A stretch of DNA of 64,000 nt from Malaya genurostris. Lineage: Eukaryota; Arthropoda; Insecta; Diptera; Culicidae. Shown piece by piece: positions 37,238 through 49,052 of this stretch (position 1 is its first letter; every line of letters begins with the position of its first letter). Location of the stretch: the NCBI RefSeq assembly GCF_030247185.1, contig NC_080571.1, positions 164,210,352-164,274,351 of the forward strand, in the 5' to 3' direction. Both the position numbers and the translations under genes were made by a program. Under the pieces are notes generated by a model. The model was not told the DNA's origin and ran no database searches. It saw nothing but the letters and a program-made list of their open reading frames with translations.

Positions 37238-37384
37238 AGATCGGTGTGAAAAGTGAAAAAGTTTAACGTTGAAAATTGCATTGTTTGGTTTTCCGCTTTG
37301 GTAGCGACGAATCTAAAAAGAAGAAGAACAATTGCGAAGGGCCGGTGTGAGATCGAACAGAGCGTTATTCTCTAGTAGAAGAGA

Positions 37385-38155
37385 ATGTCTGACCAGAAGT
37401 TTGTTATTCCAAAACTGAACGGTACAAACTGGCTGACGTGGCAGATTCGGGTTGAAAATCTGCCTTCCCGAGAAAATTTGTGATATGTGATTGCCGAAGA
37501 TATTCCGGAGGTGAAAAGTGACGTGTGGAAGGATGCTGATCGTAAGGCGAAAGCAACGATTATTCTTTTGCTTGAAGACAGTCAGCTTCCCCTGAACGTG
37601 TGTATGTTCGTGACACATTTAGTGCATTGAGAGAATACCACCAGAAGACGACTTGATCGGTTCATGTTTTCCTATTGAAGAAACTGTGTGCGAATAATTT
37701 GCGAGACCGTGGTGATTTAGAGCAACATTTGCTCGAAGTGGACGACCTTTTCGATCTCTTGGACGCAGCCGGCACAGAACTAGACAAGGATACCAAAGTG
37801 TGTATGCTCCTGCGTAGCCTCCCTCCGTCGTACGATGGGCTGGTTACGGCTCTTGACAGTCGGTCTGACGATGATATTTCGTTAGACGTTGTAAAATCTA
37901 AATTGATGGATGAGTATCATCGGCGAGTAGAGCGTGAGAGCGGTGCCACCAAGGCGGAAAAGGTAATGCGTTCGGTGGACAATAATCACGGTGAGAAACG
38001 AGTATGCCACTTCTGTAAGGAGCCGGGTCACATTCGGCGAAACTGTCGGAAGCTGTTGACATCGAAGAACGAACAAGAAAGTGAAACCAAATTCAAAAGT
38101 GTTGAAAATGTGAAAGCGAAGGCAGCGCACAGTGATGGCAAAGGTGTTGCTTAAA
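37385..38155 (+). pseudogene. gag of the copia element
   Basis: ATG 37385 starts MSDQKFVIPKLNGTNWLTW, the typical copia capsid opening with the NWxxW motif. TGA at about 37480 and frameshifts near 37620-37670 break it. From 37675 the frame is open through KVCMLLRSLPPSYDGLVTAL near 37795 and a CCHC zinc knuckle, CHFCKEPGHIRRNC at 38008-38049 (C-x2-C-x4-H-x4-C), ending at TAA 38152. Would form particles and bind element RNA. Confidence 0.8.
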
Positions 38156-39250
38156 CTGCTGGAGACGGAAATGATTGTTGGATTATAGATAGTGGTGCCA
38201 GTGCGCACATGACCAACAACAAGGCGTTCTTCACGACACTCAAGGAATTCGCTGGTGGGTTGATTACCCTGGCGGATGGAAAGAAAACGCAGACTGAAGG
38301 TGAAGGTAGTGGCGTGCTTTGTGGTGTCACCAATGAAGAGGTGATAAAAATTACGATGAGTGAAGTAAAATTTGTGCCTGGTTTGACGACCAGCTTGATT
38401 TCAGTGAGTAAATTGGCGCAGAAGAAATACGAAGGAAGTCATTGTGGCTACTGGATGTCGCTACGGTGGTCTGTATAAATTGAGGCTTGCAGAAACGTCA
38501 CTCAAGGTAATTACCGGACAGCATAAAGAAGATTGCCAACATCAGTGGCATCGGCGTTTTTTGCACCGTGACTGGGCCGCGATAGACCGTATTGTCAAAG
38601 AAAGTCTTGCATCTGGCATGAAGGTAAGCGATTGTGGTTTAAGACTTAAATGTGATTGTTGTATGGAGAGGAAATTGGCTCGGCCACCATTTTGTGCAGT
38701 AACTGAACGGAAATCGACTGGTATCCTCGACATCGTGCACACGGATCTGTGTGGCCCGATGAAGACCGCCATCCCGAGCGGTAATGAACATCATCGATGA
38801 CTATAGTCGATTCGCAGTAACCTACCTCTTACAGCACAAATGGCAAGCAGCTGAGAACATTAAGGATTATGTTCGTTGGGTGGAAAACCTTCATGGCAAG
38901 AAGCCGAAAGTGATTCGCTCCGATGGCGGTGATGAGTTTGACAATAAAGAGTTGCGAAAATTTCATCGTGTAGAAAGCATAAAACCACAGTTTACAACCC
39001 CATATTCGCCACAACAGAATGGTGTAGCGAAGCGAAAGAACAGATCTCTCACCGAGATGGCAACCTGTATGCCTCTTGACTCAGGCCTCGAGAAGCGATT
39101 CTGGGGAGAAGCCACGCTTACCGCAACGTATTTGCAGAACCGATTACCGTCAAGATCCATCCAGAAAACACCTTAAGAGTTATGGTGGGGACGTACGCCG
39201 GAACTGGGTCACCTGAAAGTTTTCGGGAGTGAAGCGTTCGTACATATACC
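38156..39250 (+). pseudogene. Protease and integrase region of the copia element
   Basis: Protease: CWIIDSGASAHMT at 38176-38214, with the catalytic Asp-Ser-Gly. After a frameshift near 38440, the integrase zinc region (HRRFLH, then CDCCMERK near 38650), first catalytic Asp in HTDLCGPM (38740-38763), the IDDYSRF strand at 38786, second Asp in RSDGGDEF (38920-38943) and Glu expected in the PQQNGVAKRKNR segment, which reads Lys-Arg-Lys where GVAERKNR is usual, so the third catalytic residue is lost. TAA near 39174. Confidence 0.75.
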
Positions 39251-39254
39251 ACAG

Positions 39255-40683
39255 TTGAAGCGTGGAAAAATGGAGGGAAAGGCGAAGAAACTAACTTTCG
39301 TCGGATACTCGATGGAACACAAAGAGTATCGTTTTGTAGACCGTGAAACTGATCTGATAACAGTGAGCCGTGATGCCAGATTCATCGAGCTTGGGAATGG
39401 TACAAGTTCAGTGGAGTATCCAATATCAATACCGGTTTTCAATGATCCTGTTTCCTTCGAAGAGGAGAATGACAGCCACTCGGAGTCTACTGAAGATGAA
39501 TACCATGATGCTCCTACTAACGACAATGATGTTGCTGGCAATAAGCGTCGATCGATTCAACCGAATCGAGGAGTAACACCGAAACATTTAGATGACTACG
39601 TCATGGATTATGCCGTTGGGATTGCGGCTTGTGCAGTAGAGGAACCATCAGATTTTCGTGAAGCAGTAAAGAATCCGGAATGGCAAAAGGCGATGCAAAA
39701 CGAAATAGCCTCTCATCACCAAAATGGAACCTGGGAGTTGATTCCATTACCGCAGTGGCGCAAGGTTATTGGATCGAGATGGGTTTACAAGATAAAGCGA
39801 AATGAAAAGGATGAAGTTGTAAAGCTCAAAGCCAGAATTGTTGCTCAGGGATATACGCAGCAGTTTGGAGTCGATTATGACCAAGTATTTTTACCCGTAA
39901 CTTGTCAAGCTACACTTAGAACGTTCTTTGCAGTAGCTTCGAAGCAAAACATGTTGGTCAAACATTTTGACGTGAAGACGGCATACCTTCATGGATTACT
40001 CGATGATGAAATTTTAATGCGGCAGCCACCTGGATATGCAGTACCTGACAAGGAGGAGTTTGTTTGTTGTCTCAAGCGCAGTATATATGGATTAAAACAA
40101 TCGGCGAGATGCTGGTACAGAAGATTGAACGAGGTTCTTACGAAGCTGGGATTCAAATCGTCAGGTGCTGATCCGTGTTTGTACCGCAAAACGGTTGGCT
40201 CGATCAAAGTGTTTTTGCTGATAGCAAAATTTGGAATGGAGCAAGCTAAAACGGCGAAGTCACTCATGGAACCAGGGTACTTGAAGATAGTGGATATAAG
40301 CAAACCCTTTGATGACCAAACAAAGTATCGTAGTCTTGTAGGTGGTTTGTTATATCTTGCTTTAAATGACATAGCGGCCTGTACCGCAATTCTCGAACGC
40401 AAGTTCAGCGCTCTGGGTGAGGCGGATTGGATCGCTGCGAAACGTATTCTTCGATATCTTAAGGATACTGCTGAATATAGTCTACGACTAAGAGGAGATC
40501 CAGATCAAGCTCTCGTCGGATATTCGGCTCCGATTGGGCTGGTGATGTTGGTAGTCGCAAGTCGACATCCGGGCATGTGTTCATGTTTGCAGTCATCTCT
40601 TGGGCTAGCCGTCGACAGACTTCTGTCACGCTTTCGACGATAGAGGCGGAATACGTGGCGCTCAGTGAAGCCTGTCAACAGAC
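39255..40683 (+). pseudogene. Reverse transcriptase and RNase H of the copia element
   Basis: 462-codon open frame. RT: NGTWELIPLP near 39724, IGSRWVYKIKRNEKDEVVKL near 39766, KARIVAQGYTQ, KHFDVKTAYLHGLLDDEI at 39960 (motif A), SIYGLKQSARCWY near 40081. The strand that should carry YVDD is gone: the text jumps from KVFLLI (about 40210) to AKFGMEQAKTAKSLMEPGY, which lies well past the active site. RNase H begins near 40320 (YRSLVGGLLYLA) and is frameshifted near 40520; STIEAEYVALSEACQQ-like text ends at 40680 at the solo LTR. Confidence 0.8.
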
Positions 40684-40689
40684 CGTATG

Positions 40690-41029
40690 TGTTCGGAGTA
40701 ACGATTATCTAACTACGCGGTAAACTGGTGTTAAGTCTGGATTAAATTCGGTCGATATATTGGTACGATAAGCCTTAGAGATGTGATTTGTTTGATGGTT
40801 TATATTCAACTAACGATAAAAAGATCAATTCTGGCTGTCCTATATCTTATATATGATCAGTACAGATTCAGGTAGAAAGCAAAAAGGAATAAAAAGCTCA
40901 CTATTCTATTGTGTTTGATGGTGAGAGATAAGAGTGATACAGTAGGTACAAATTTTTGGGTGATAAAGCGAATAGAGTATATGTTTGCCTGCTTGGCGTA
41001 ATTGGGTTCTAAAAGATGATCACTTAACA
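40690..41029. mobile_element. Solo LTR of a different LTR retrotransposon
   Basis: 340 bp, begins tgttcggagtaacg and ends tcacttaaca, so the ends are TGTT...AACA. It is flanked by gtatg at 40685-40689 and 41030-41034, a 5-bp target duplication. Taking out the insert and one gtatg rejoins the RNase H reading frame of the copia element. No internal coding region remains, which is what LTR-LTR recombination leaves. 5-bp duplication fits copia or BEL/Pao families; which one is not determined. Confidence 0.85.
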
Positions 41030-41335
41030 GTATGGTTGAGGCAGCTTCTTCAGGATTTTGATGAGGAGCAGAAGAGCCCTACAGTTATAAACGAAGATAA
41101 TCAAGGATGTCTCTCGTTTGTGAAGACAGAACGTGTAAGCCGACGTTCGAAGCATATCGATACCAAGGAGAACTACGTAAAAGATTTGTGTGAGAAGAGT
41201 GTGATTCAACTGCGTTACTGTCCAACAGACCAAATAGTTGCGGATTGTATGACGAAGCCACTTGGAGCAGTGAAGCATCGACAGGTTAATGAATTGCTGG
41301 GGCTAAGAAGTCTCAATGTACCTGCTGTTCTTTGA
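41030..41335 (+). pseudogene. RNase H C-terminus of the copia element
   Basis: Continues the frame broken by the solo LTR: INEDNQGCLSF near 41088, SKHIDTKENYVKD near 41151, CMTKPLGAVKH near 41246, stop TGA at 41333-41335. These are the typical last motifs of copia polyproteins. A purine-rich tract (gaggaggag) at 41334-41342 precedes the 3' LTR and is the likely plus-strand primer. Confidence 0.8.
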
Positions 41336-41342
41336 GGAGGAG

Positions 41343-41605
41343 TGTGGAGAAAAACAACGACCACCTAGCTACATTGACACACCACTGTTCTTCGCAATAT
41401 TGCCTCTATCTGACAACCGTGTCCCGTAAATGGATAAAGCAGAGAAGAAGACATTATTAACAATCCCGTTTCTGTGTAGTGCGGTTCGTTCTTGTGTTCT
41501 ATAAACGTTTCTCAATAAATTCGTTACAGTTAACGCGTGTGTTTCTTTTCACTTAGTCGCTTAATATCCGAATCCATTCCACTGGTAACCGTACCATTCC
41601 CGTCA
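41343..41605 (+). repeat. 3' LTR of the copia element
   Basis: Starts tgtggagaaaaacaacgacc, ends cattcccgtca, about 95 percent or more like the 5' copy by eye. Confidence 0.9.
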
Positions 41606-41945
41606 ATAAATATTGCAATTAATTCATCATATGGTCATATGAATCGGTTTGGGTTATGCTGGTTCCTGAATATCGGCTCTGGAAGTACCTTAAATTACCC
41701 TTAACTCTGAAGTGGAAATTACTTCGAAATATCATGGAATGTTTAATCGATTTTTACACTTTTAGATTCAAATTCGATCCGATTTGCAGTTTCGACATTA
41801 CAGAGTAATGAGTGATTAAAATCTCAAATTGCCACTTAAAACGACAGTCATTAGAATAATGTAATGAAAATTGAAACACCGAAGAATATTCATGCAAAAA
41901 AACATATGCGGATACGGTATCATCTCACTGCTAGGTGGATTGCTT
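41606..41945 (+). repeat. Fam-Z repeat, right part
   Basis: Continues the repeat interrupted by copia at 36961. Ends at ctgctaggtggattgct (41927-41945), the same end phrase seen at 32292 and 60788. Confidence 0.6.
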
Positions 41946-42949
41946 TTTTTAGTTGAAATTTATTCGCAGACGCTTCAAAATGTCAAAGGACACAATATCG
42001 ATGGTTAAAGCGTTTGGGAAAATTGTGTTCATTCGATTTGAAGAAATTTATGATTCCATAACAAGAACAGCGGTGCTGTGATAAAGTTAACCTTGTTTAA
42101 AATGAAAAAAAATAGGTGACAAATTAAAAAACGTTTACTGATTTTGTGTTACAAAAATCAAACACTTCACACACATTTGTACTCCGGTACAACGATATTG
42201 AAATTAAAAAGATTGCTAATAACGAAATGTCCTCAATGAAATGTATAAGTGTTCGTCTATAATTAATCGTTTTCGGCTCCGTACACTTTTGCTGATTAAA
42301 AACGTTTTTCTACATTGATTATTTCCGATCGAATTAGTGTTTTTTTTTTAGAATTTAGATCTTTACTGATCTCGACTTGACATGATCATGTTCATACAAA
42401 AATTAAAATCACTTCGAGGTCAGATCAGTTGTGATTTCGTAACGATGATTTATTCCTTGGTTAAGATCACTTGTGATGAAATCAGTAGTGATTTTTTATG
42501 TACGAGATCAGTGATCTTAAGATCAGCAGTGATCGGTGATTTTCCCAGCCTTGTTCATAACTAATGATATTACATGTCAATATTAAATACTGTTTATATT
42601 GGAACAACGATACAACAACGATCAACATGCCGAACTTTTTTCAAATAGATCATGACAACTAAAACCGACTTGTTTTTCAATTAACAGAATTTTGTTTCAA
42701 TAACAACAAGAGTTATTTCAACTAAAATATTTGTTGAAATTGAAAGGTATGTGTCCTCACTAAGTGACAACATTTTTTTCAACCAATTAAATAAGTTGTT
42801 TCAACTATCGTTTCTGCTAATCGAAGAACAATAATGACAGTTTAGTTAAAACAACAATCGATTAGTTGTAACAAATTTTAACCTATCGAATTCAGAAAAT
42901 CAACTTGAAATGGGATCGCGGGTGGTTCCGTGCTGGAAAAAGGTGAAAA
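41946..42949. other. No gene; two internally repetitive patches
   Basis: 42361-42545 is crowded with gatca/tgatc words (for example gatcacttgtgatgaaatca and gatcagtgatcttaagatca), giving many short palindromes. 42640-42880 repeats words like gttgtttcaac and gttgaaattg. Either could be a degraded MITE. The small ORF at 42382-42564 lies in the first patch and has no motif. Confidence 0.45.
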
Positions 42950-43197
42950 GTCGCTTATACAAAAATATCGTTATCTCCGTGGACGAATTTTAACAATTTA
43001 TGGCTTGTTGGATAGCTATTACCGTTCGAAATCTAAGTCTGAAAAAATATTCTGATGTCAAGGTCAATTGTGACAGATATTAACTTAGTATAACTCAAAA
43101 AGTAAACATCCTTTTATTTGAGATTAGTTTGATCAAAATCGGTCCAGCCATCACTGTGATCTCAATCTCTTTGTTGACAACACACATACAAACACAC

Positions 43198-43273
<76 letters not shown>

Positions 43274-43835
43274 TGCTTAGTGCGTCGATCTGAATCGACG
43301 AATATGACGAATAAATTGCAATGGTTCATTGAGTCCATCGTTGAAGTTTTTTGGATGGTCATCTTCTATATCGGTTTGAATTTTGAAAACTCATCACCTT
43401 ATAATTCCACAGTCGGAAGTCAGAATTGGATAAAATTCATCAATTTTGTATGGGACCATAAATCTTTTAATTTGAACTTTATTTTTGAATTTGATTTTTA
43501 CTTTTTTGAAAAAACGATTGAGCTTTGAGAAACGATTCAATACTGGAACCGGAATCAGAAAATCGGTGCAGCCGAAGTCAGTTGAATTCATCTGAGGAGC
43601 TGTATAGTTTACAATTGATTCAAAATGTTTGAAAATCAGTATAGACATCTTTGAGAAATCGTAGCGCGAATTAAGTTTTTGAATACCGTCCGAATCGAAA
43701 ACTGATATATGTTTATAGGCTATTAAAATCTGCAAACCCGATAAACCTGATAAATTTATGTGAAACAAACATTTTTATACTAATCACCCTGTATTCCCTA
43801 AACCGGAAGTCGGATCTGACTAAAGAGCAAGATGT
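42950..43835 (-). repeat. Fam-Z repeat, inverted, with (AC)n array
   Basis: 42950-43310 is the inverse of 60880-61270 and 35985-36130; 43320-43835 is the inverse of 36450-36950. The (TG)n run typical of the family has expanded here to an (AC)n array at 43189-43271. Minus-strand ORF 43394-43768 is repeat text without a domain. Confidence 0.65.
43189..43271. repeat. (AC)n microsatellite
   Basis: About 40 CA units with one cg interruption near 43201; an expansion of the short TG run in Fam-Z. Confidence 0.95.
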
Positions 43836-44690
43836 TCTATAGAATCTTAAGAGCAATTCCAGAAATGAGTAGACGAAAAAGTGACAAAATCAAAATCGAC
43901 CTTCTCCGATTTGGATGAAACTTTGCACAGGGCTTCAGTATGGCAAACCATAAGTTTTGAACCGATTGAGAGGTCAATCCGACTCACGACTGATTTTGAA
44001 AAAGGGCGTATGAATTTTTGCATTTCACCACAATTGCCTTTTTTCAAATCGATGTAACTCGGAAACCGCTAATTGTACAAAAATGGCGTTCAGGAAGAAA
44101 TTGTAGGGAATCGATTGGGCACTCTAAAAAAAATATACACTGAAAAAAGTTTTTGATTTTTTTCTCAATAATTACAAAATAATTCAAAAAAGTTAAAAAA
44201 AAGCATGGTTTTATTTATTTTTGAAAATTTTTATTTTAAAGCTCTTATTAAAACCTGCAGATTAATGGCTATCCCATCCGTGCCTTTTGAGAAATGAAGA
44301 AGTTACAGCTAAAACAGTTTACGGGTCTCGTTGTAATTCGGAAACCGTTCATCGTACCAAAATGGCGTCCAGGAAGAAGTTGTAGGGAATCAATAGGGCA
44401 CACAAAAAAATTTATACACAGGAAAAAATATTGATTTTTTTTCTCAATAATTACAAAATAATCCGAAAAAGTTTAATAAAAAAGCATGGTTTTAATTTTT
44501 TTGATAATTTTCAATTTAAAGCTGTTACTAAAACCTACAGATTGATGGCTATCCCATCCTTACCTTTTGAAAAATGAAGAAGTTACAGCTAAAACCGTTT
44601 ACGGGTCTCGTTGTAATTCGGCAGCCGTTCATCGTACAAAAATGACGTCCATGAAGAAGTTGTAGTTAAAACAATTTACAGATATATTCA
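43836..44690 (+). repeat. Fam-Y dispersed repeat with about 280-bp tandem units
   Basis: Starts gaatcttaagagcaattcca and runs through ccttctccgatttggatgaa. The block beginning aaatggcg recurs at 44081, 44360 and (aaatgacg) 44640, so a 279-280 bp unit is present about 2.2 times. Other copies without the tandem unit are at 54782-55190 (+) and 58148-58470 (-). Non-coding. Confidence 0.7.
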
Positions 44691-45853
<1,163 letters not shown>

Positions 45854-45866
45854 ACTATTTTATGTT
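45854..45866. repeat. Target-site duplication, left of the gag-only retroposon
   Basis: actattttatgtt, identical to 47030-47042. Confidence 0.95.
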
Positions 45867-47029
45867 TTTTTTTATTTAAAAGATAGTTTTATTCAGGCCT
45901 ACATGCGTACAAGCTTTACGTGGCCGATTGAGCCGATTTTTTAAATAATTTTTTTTGAGTTGGATCTCGTTGTCCCCCTTTTTCTAGGGGGAGAGGAGCT
46001 TCTATTTCTCTCCTGCGAGGATTGAGGGGCACTTCGTTCGTGGTTCGTCTCGTCATCCATTGCCACATCGATGGTATCGATGTTGGTTTCATTGCTAGTT
46101 GCTGGAGATGAGCCTTGTTGTACATTGTTTGCTGTTGCTGGTTGGTTAAATGGTAAGTTGTTCACAGCAGTTAATGCACTTTGTTCTATAGGGGATACGT
46201 TGGATGGTTTCGTTGAAGTGGATGCTTCACTGTTGTTGGTGACTGTCACAGGTGTACTGGGATTGCTTTGGGTAGGTGTGACGGAAGCACTGTTGTCCTT
46301 TGGTGTAGTTGTCTCCTTGTCCAGTTTATCACATGGCTTACCGTAGTGAACAGCTTTTTGACAATACTGACATGTGGCCATCTGATTGTCATAGGTAACA
46401 AGTGATTTGCACGGAATTCTTGTATCTTGACCGAAAATCACATAAGAAGGTATAGGCTTCTTCAAGTGTATGCGGAATACACGTACGCCGTTTAGAATAC
46501 CGGGGAAAAAAATCTTCCACTTTTCTTTTTTGATAGAGAGAATCTCTCCGTATTGGGACATAGTTTTGCGAATATAATAATCGGTGACGCTCGAGTGAAG
46601 ATCATGCACACGCACTTCTATAGCACTATCATCCATATATACTGGAATGTTGTACCTAATGTTCTCGTGTTCCACATAGTGCACATTGTTTTTGCGTTTT
46701 GCGAATTGAATTGCATCCAACTCTTTATAAAACTGGATGTAAACAACATTATTCGTCTCATTGCATTGAAGTAAATGCACACGTTTAATGTCCAGCTGCA
46801 TTTGCTCCTTAAGCAAACCTTCAAGTTCTCGTATCGAAGGTCGAATTTTGCACTGCCTAAAGTCAACAACAATTGTATTCTTTCGTGTCGGCGGTAGCTT
46901 TTGTTCGTTTGGTTCACTCATTTTCGAGGTCTATTGTTCACTACACAACACTGTACTTGGTTTCTTCTGTTTCCAACGTAAGCGGTTTTGTTTTATCGAC
47001 TGACTTGGAGGAGATGTAAAACCGAACTG
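45867..47029 (-). mobile_element. ORF1-only (gag-only) non-LTR retroposon, complete insertion
   Basis: Flanked by perfect 13-bp direct repeats (45854-45866, 47030-47042). Read on the minus strand it starts cagttcggttttacatctcc at 47029, right after the duplication; CAGT-type starts are common for full-length insect LINE transcripts. It has a 5' UTR of 108 bp, an intact 326-codon ORF1 (46921-45941), and only 74 bp more, with a poly(A) signal (complement of tttatt, 45888-45893) and an A-run at the end. There is no ORF2 and no RT. It is therefore a trans-mobilised, self-contained gag unit rather than a truncated LINE. Confidence 0.85.
45941..46921 (-). CDS. LINE ORF1 (gag-like), CCHC zinc-knuckle protein, intact
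   Basis: 326 codons, ATG 46921, stop 45941-45943. Residues about 15-160 look like two RRM-type folds (ELEGLLKEQMQLDIKRVHLL; AIEVRVHDLHSSVTDYYIRK; ILNGVRVFRIHLKKPIPSY), as in ORF1 of several insect LINE clades. One CCHC knuckle follows, CQYCQKAVHYGKPC (C-x2-C-x4-H-x4-C, about residue 190). The last 120 residues are Ser/Thr/Asn/Pro-rich and end in a basic SSPPRKRGTTRSNSKKII tail that could act as a nuclear signal. Proteins of this type bind LINE RNA. It resembles ORF1 of LOA/R1-related mosquito LINEs, but I cannot fix the clade. No stop or frameshift in a window where nearly every other element gene is broken. Confidence 0.75.
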   Translation of the reverse strand: MSEPNEQKLPPTRKNTIVVDFRQCKIRPSIRELEGLLKEQMQLDIKRVHLLQCNETNNVVYIQFYKELDAIQFAKRKNNVHYVEHENIRYNIPVYMDDSAIEVRVHDLHSSVTDYYIRKTMSQYGEILSIKKEKWKIFFPGILNGVRVFRIHLKKPIPSYVIFGQDTRIPCKSLVTYDNQMATCQYCQKAVHYGKPCDKLDKETTTPKDNSASVTPTQSNPSTPVTVTNNSEASTSTKPSNVSPIEQSALTAVNNLPFNQPATANNVQQGSSPATSNETNIDTIDVAMDDETNHERSAPQSSQERNRSSSPPRKRGTTRSNSKKII

Positions 47030-47042
47030 ACTATTTTATGTT
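47030..47042. repeat. Target-site duplication, right of the gag-only retroposon
   Basis: actattttatgtt, identical to 45854-45866. Confidence 0.95.
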
Positions 47043-47760
47043 GTTATATGCTATGTTGTATGGTATTATACTGCATTGCATTATATCATATTATATAGTA
47101 TTATATTATATTTTATTATATTATATTTTATTCTATTATATTATGTAACATTGTATTGTATTATGTTGTATTATATTATATTATAGGGTTTATTATGAGT
47201 AGTACTACGTACATCTGCGCAAAATATAAATTTGTTTTCCTTATAAGTTATCATTTTTAAAGTAATCTTTTAACTAACTATGAAGCTCGTCACAAGGTGA
47301 GCTTGGTTCTCACTGGTTCCTGTTTCATGCCTACACGTGTGTCTGTGGTGACAATTGGTCGAGGGAATGCGTTGATGGCAGAATGAGAGGATGAGAAATG
47401 ACATATAAATTCAAGTAATATAATATCATAGCGTATCGCAACATATCATTTTATTCATTCTATTATTTATTATATATTTCATTCTACTATATTATATTGT
47501 TTTTCATTATTATTTTCATGATTATTTTTATTGTTATTATTATTAATTCGTCATCAATAATAATAACATATATTATTTTTATAGATGTACATATTATTAT
47601 TGTTATTAGAAGAGAAATATTCTACTTCCTGCAGTAGTGCGAAGATAGAAGAGCGTAACTGACACTCTACATTAACTGTTATTTTAAATAGTGTTTTACA
47701 ATATATTATATTATAAATTTTGTATTATATTATATTAAATTAAATTATATTATATCATAT
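47043..47760. repeat. TTATA-rich low-complexity block with diverged repeat B
   Basis: 47043-47190 and 47460-47820 are built from ttatat/attat words. 47280-47710 matches 45470-45845. Nothing coding. Confidence 0.6.
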
Positions 47761-48361
<601 letters not shown>

Positions 48362-48386
48362 TATATTATATTATGTTATATTATAT

Positions 48387-48810
48387 TATGTTATATTATA
48401 TTATTTTGTAATCTATTATATCATTTTATGTTATATTAATTTCATTCCACTATGTTTCATTGTATTTATCAAAATAAAACATTTTACACGGAGGCGTAAA
48501 GGGAAGGGAGCATCAGGGCATCGGACGAATTGATGACTGGACGAGGGATTGTGGATAGCCAGTCCAAGTCACTTGCAGGAAACTTGTTTCCTTCTGAAAA
48601 TTTGAAATGAGTCTGACGCGCCCTTCTCAAACAAACCATCAGGTGGGTTCAAGCATGTATAGCGATATGTTTCATCCATGCACTGGATATTATGGTTGGA
48701 AGAGCATCTTTTATTCCCGCGGAATACGAGTAAGTGATTCTACTTACATATCCGCCCAACCCTTTTTGTTCGCTTTTCGGTAACAGCTATAGTAAGAAGG
48801 TGAATGGATG
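48387..48810. repeat. Tandem duplication, unit 2
   Basis: See unit 1. After 48810 the sequence is ggctactgtaagtctacccg, where unit 1 runs into the AT array. Confidence 0.9.
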
Positions 48811-49052
48811 GGCTACTGTAAGTCTACCCGCATCCACTGACAAGTCCTTGAACTGATGGTGGCTTCACTTCACATCACATCACATCACATTTCACCGAAT
48901 ACTATATCTTGATATCTATTTTATTTATGATTTATGATATTCAAATGTCAGAAGTCCAATACGCAATATCAATATACAATGCAAATTTATTTATTTATTT
49001 CGTCAAGCAAATGTAGACTACATATAAATGGTTTACAATGTTTGCTTAGATA

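Larger units (their letters stand above)
36962..41605 (+). mobile_element. Ty1/copia retrotransposon with both LTRs
   Basis: 4.6 kb between LTRs of 261 and 263 bp. Domain order gag, protease, integrase, RT, RNase H is the copia order (integrase before RT). Primer site matches the initiator tRNA-Met anticodon arm, as in Drosophila copia. Frameshifts, stops, deletion of the RT catalytic YVDD region and a solo LTR of another element in RNase H make it dead. No convincing 5-bp target duplication is seen at its ends (tggac left, ataaa right). Confidence 0.9.

Noticed and set aside
36950..41610. ataaa at both sides of the copia element as a 5-bp target duplication
   Set aside because: On the left the word lies seven bases away from the LTR start, and comparison with the related repeat at 43290-43340 shows those bases belong to the host sequence; no firm duplication.
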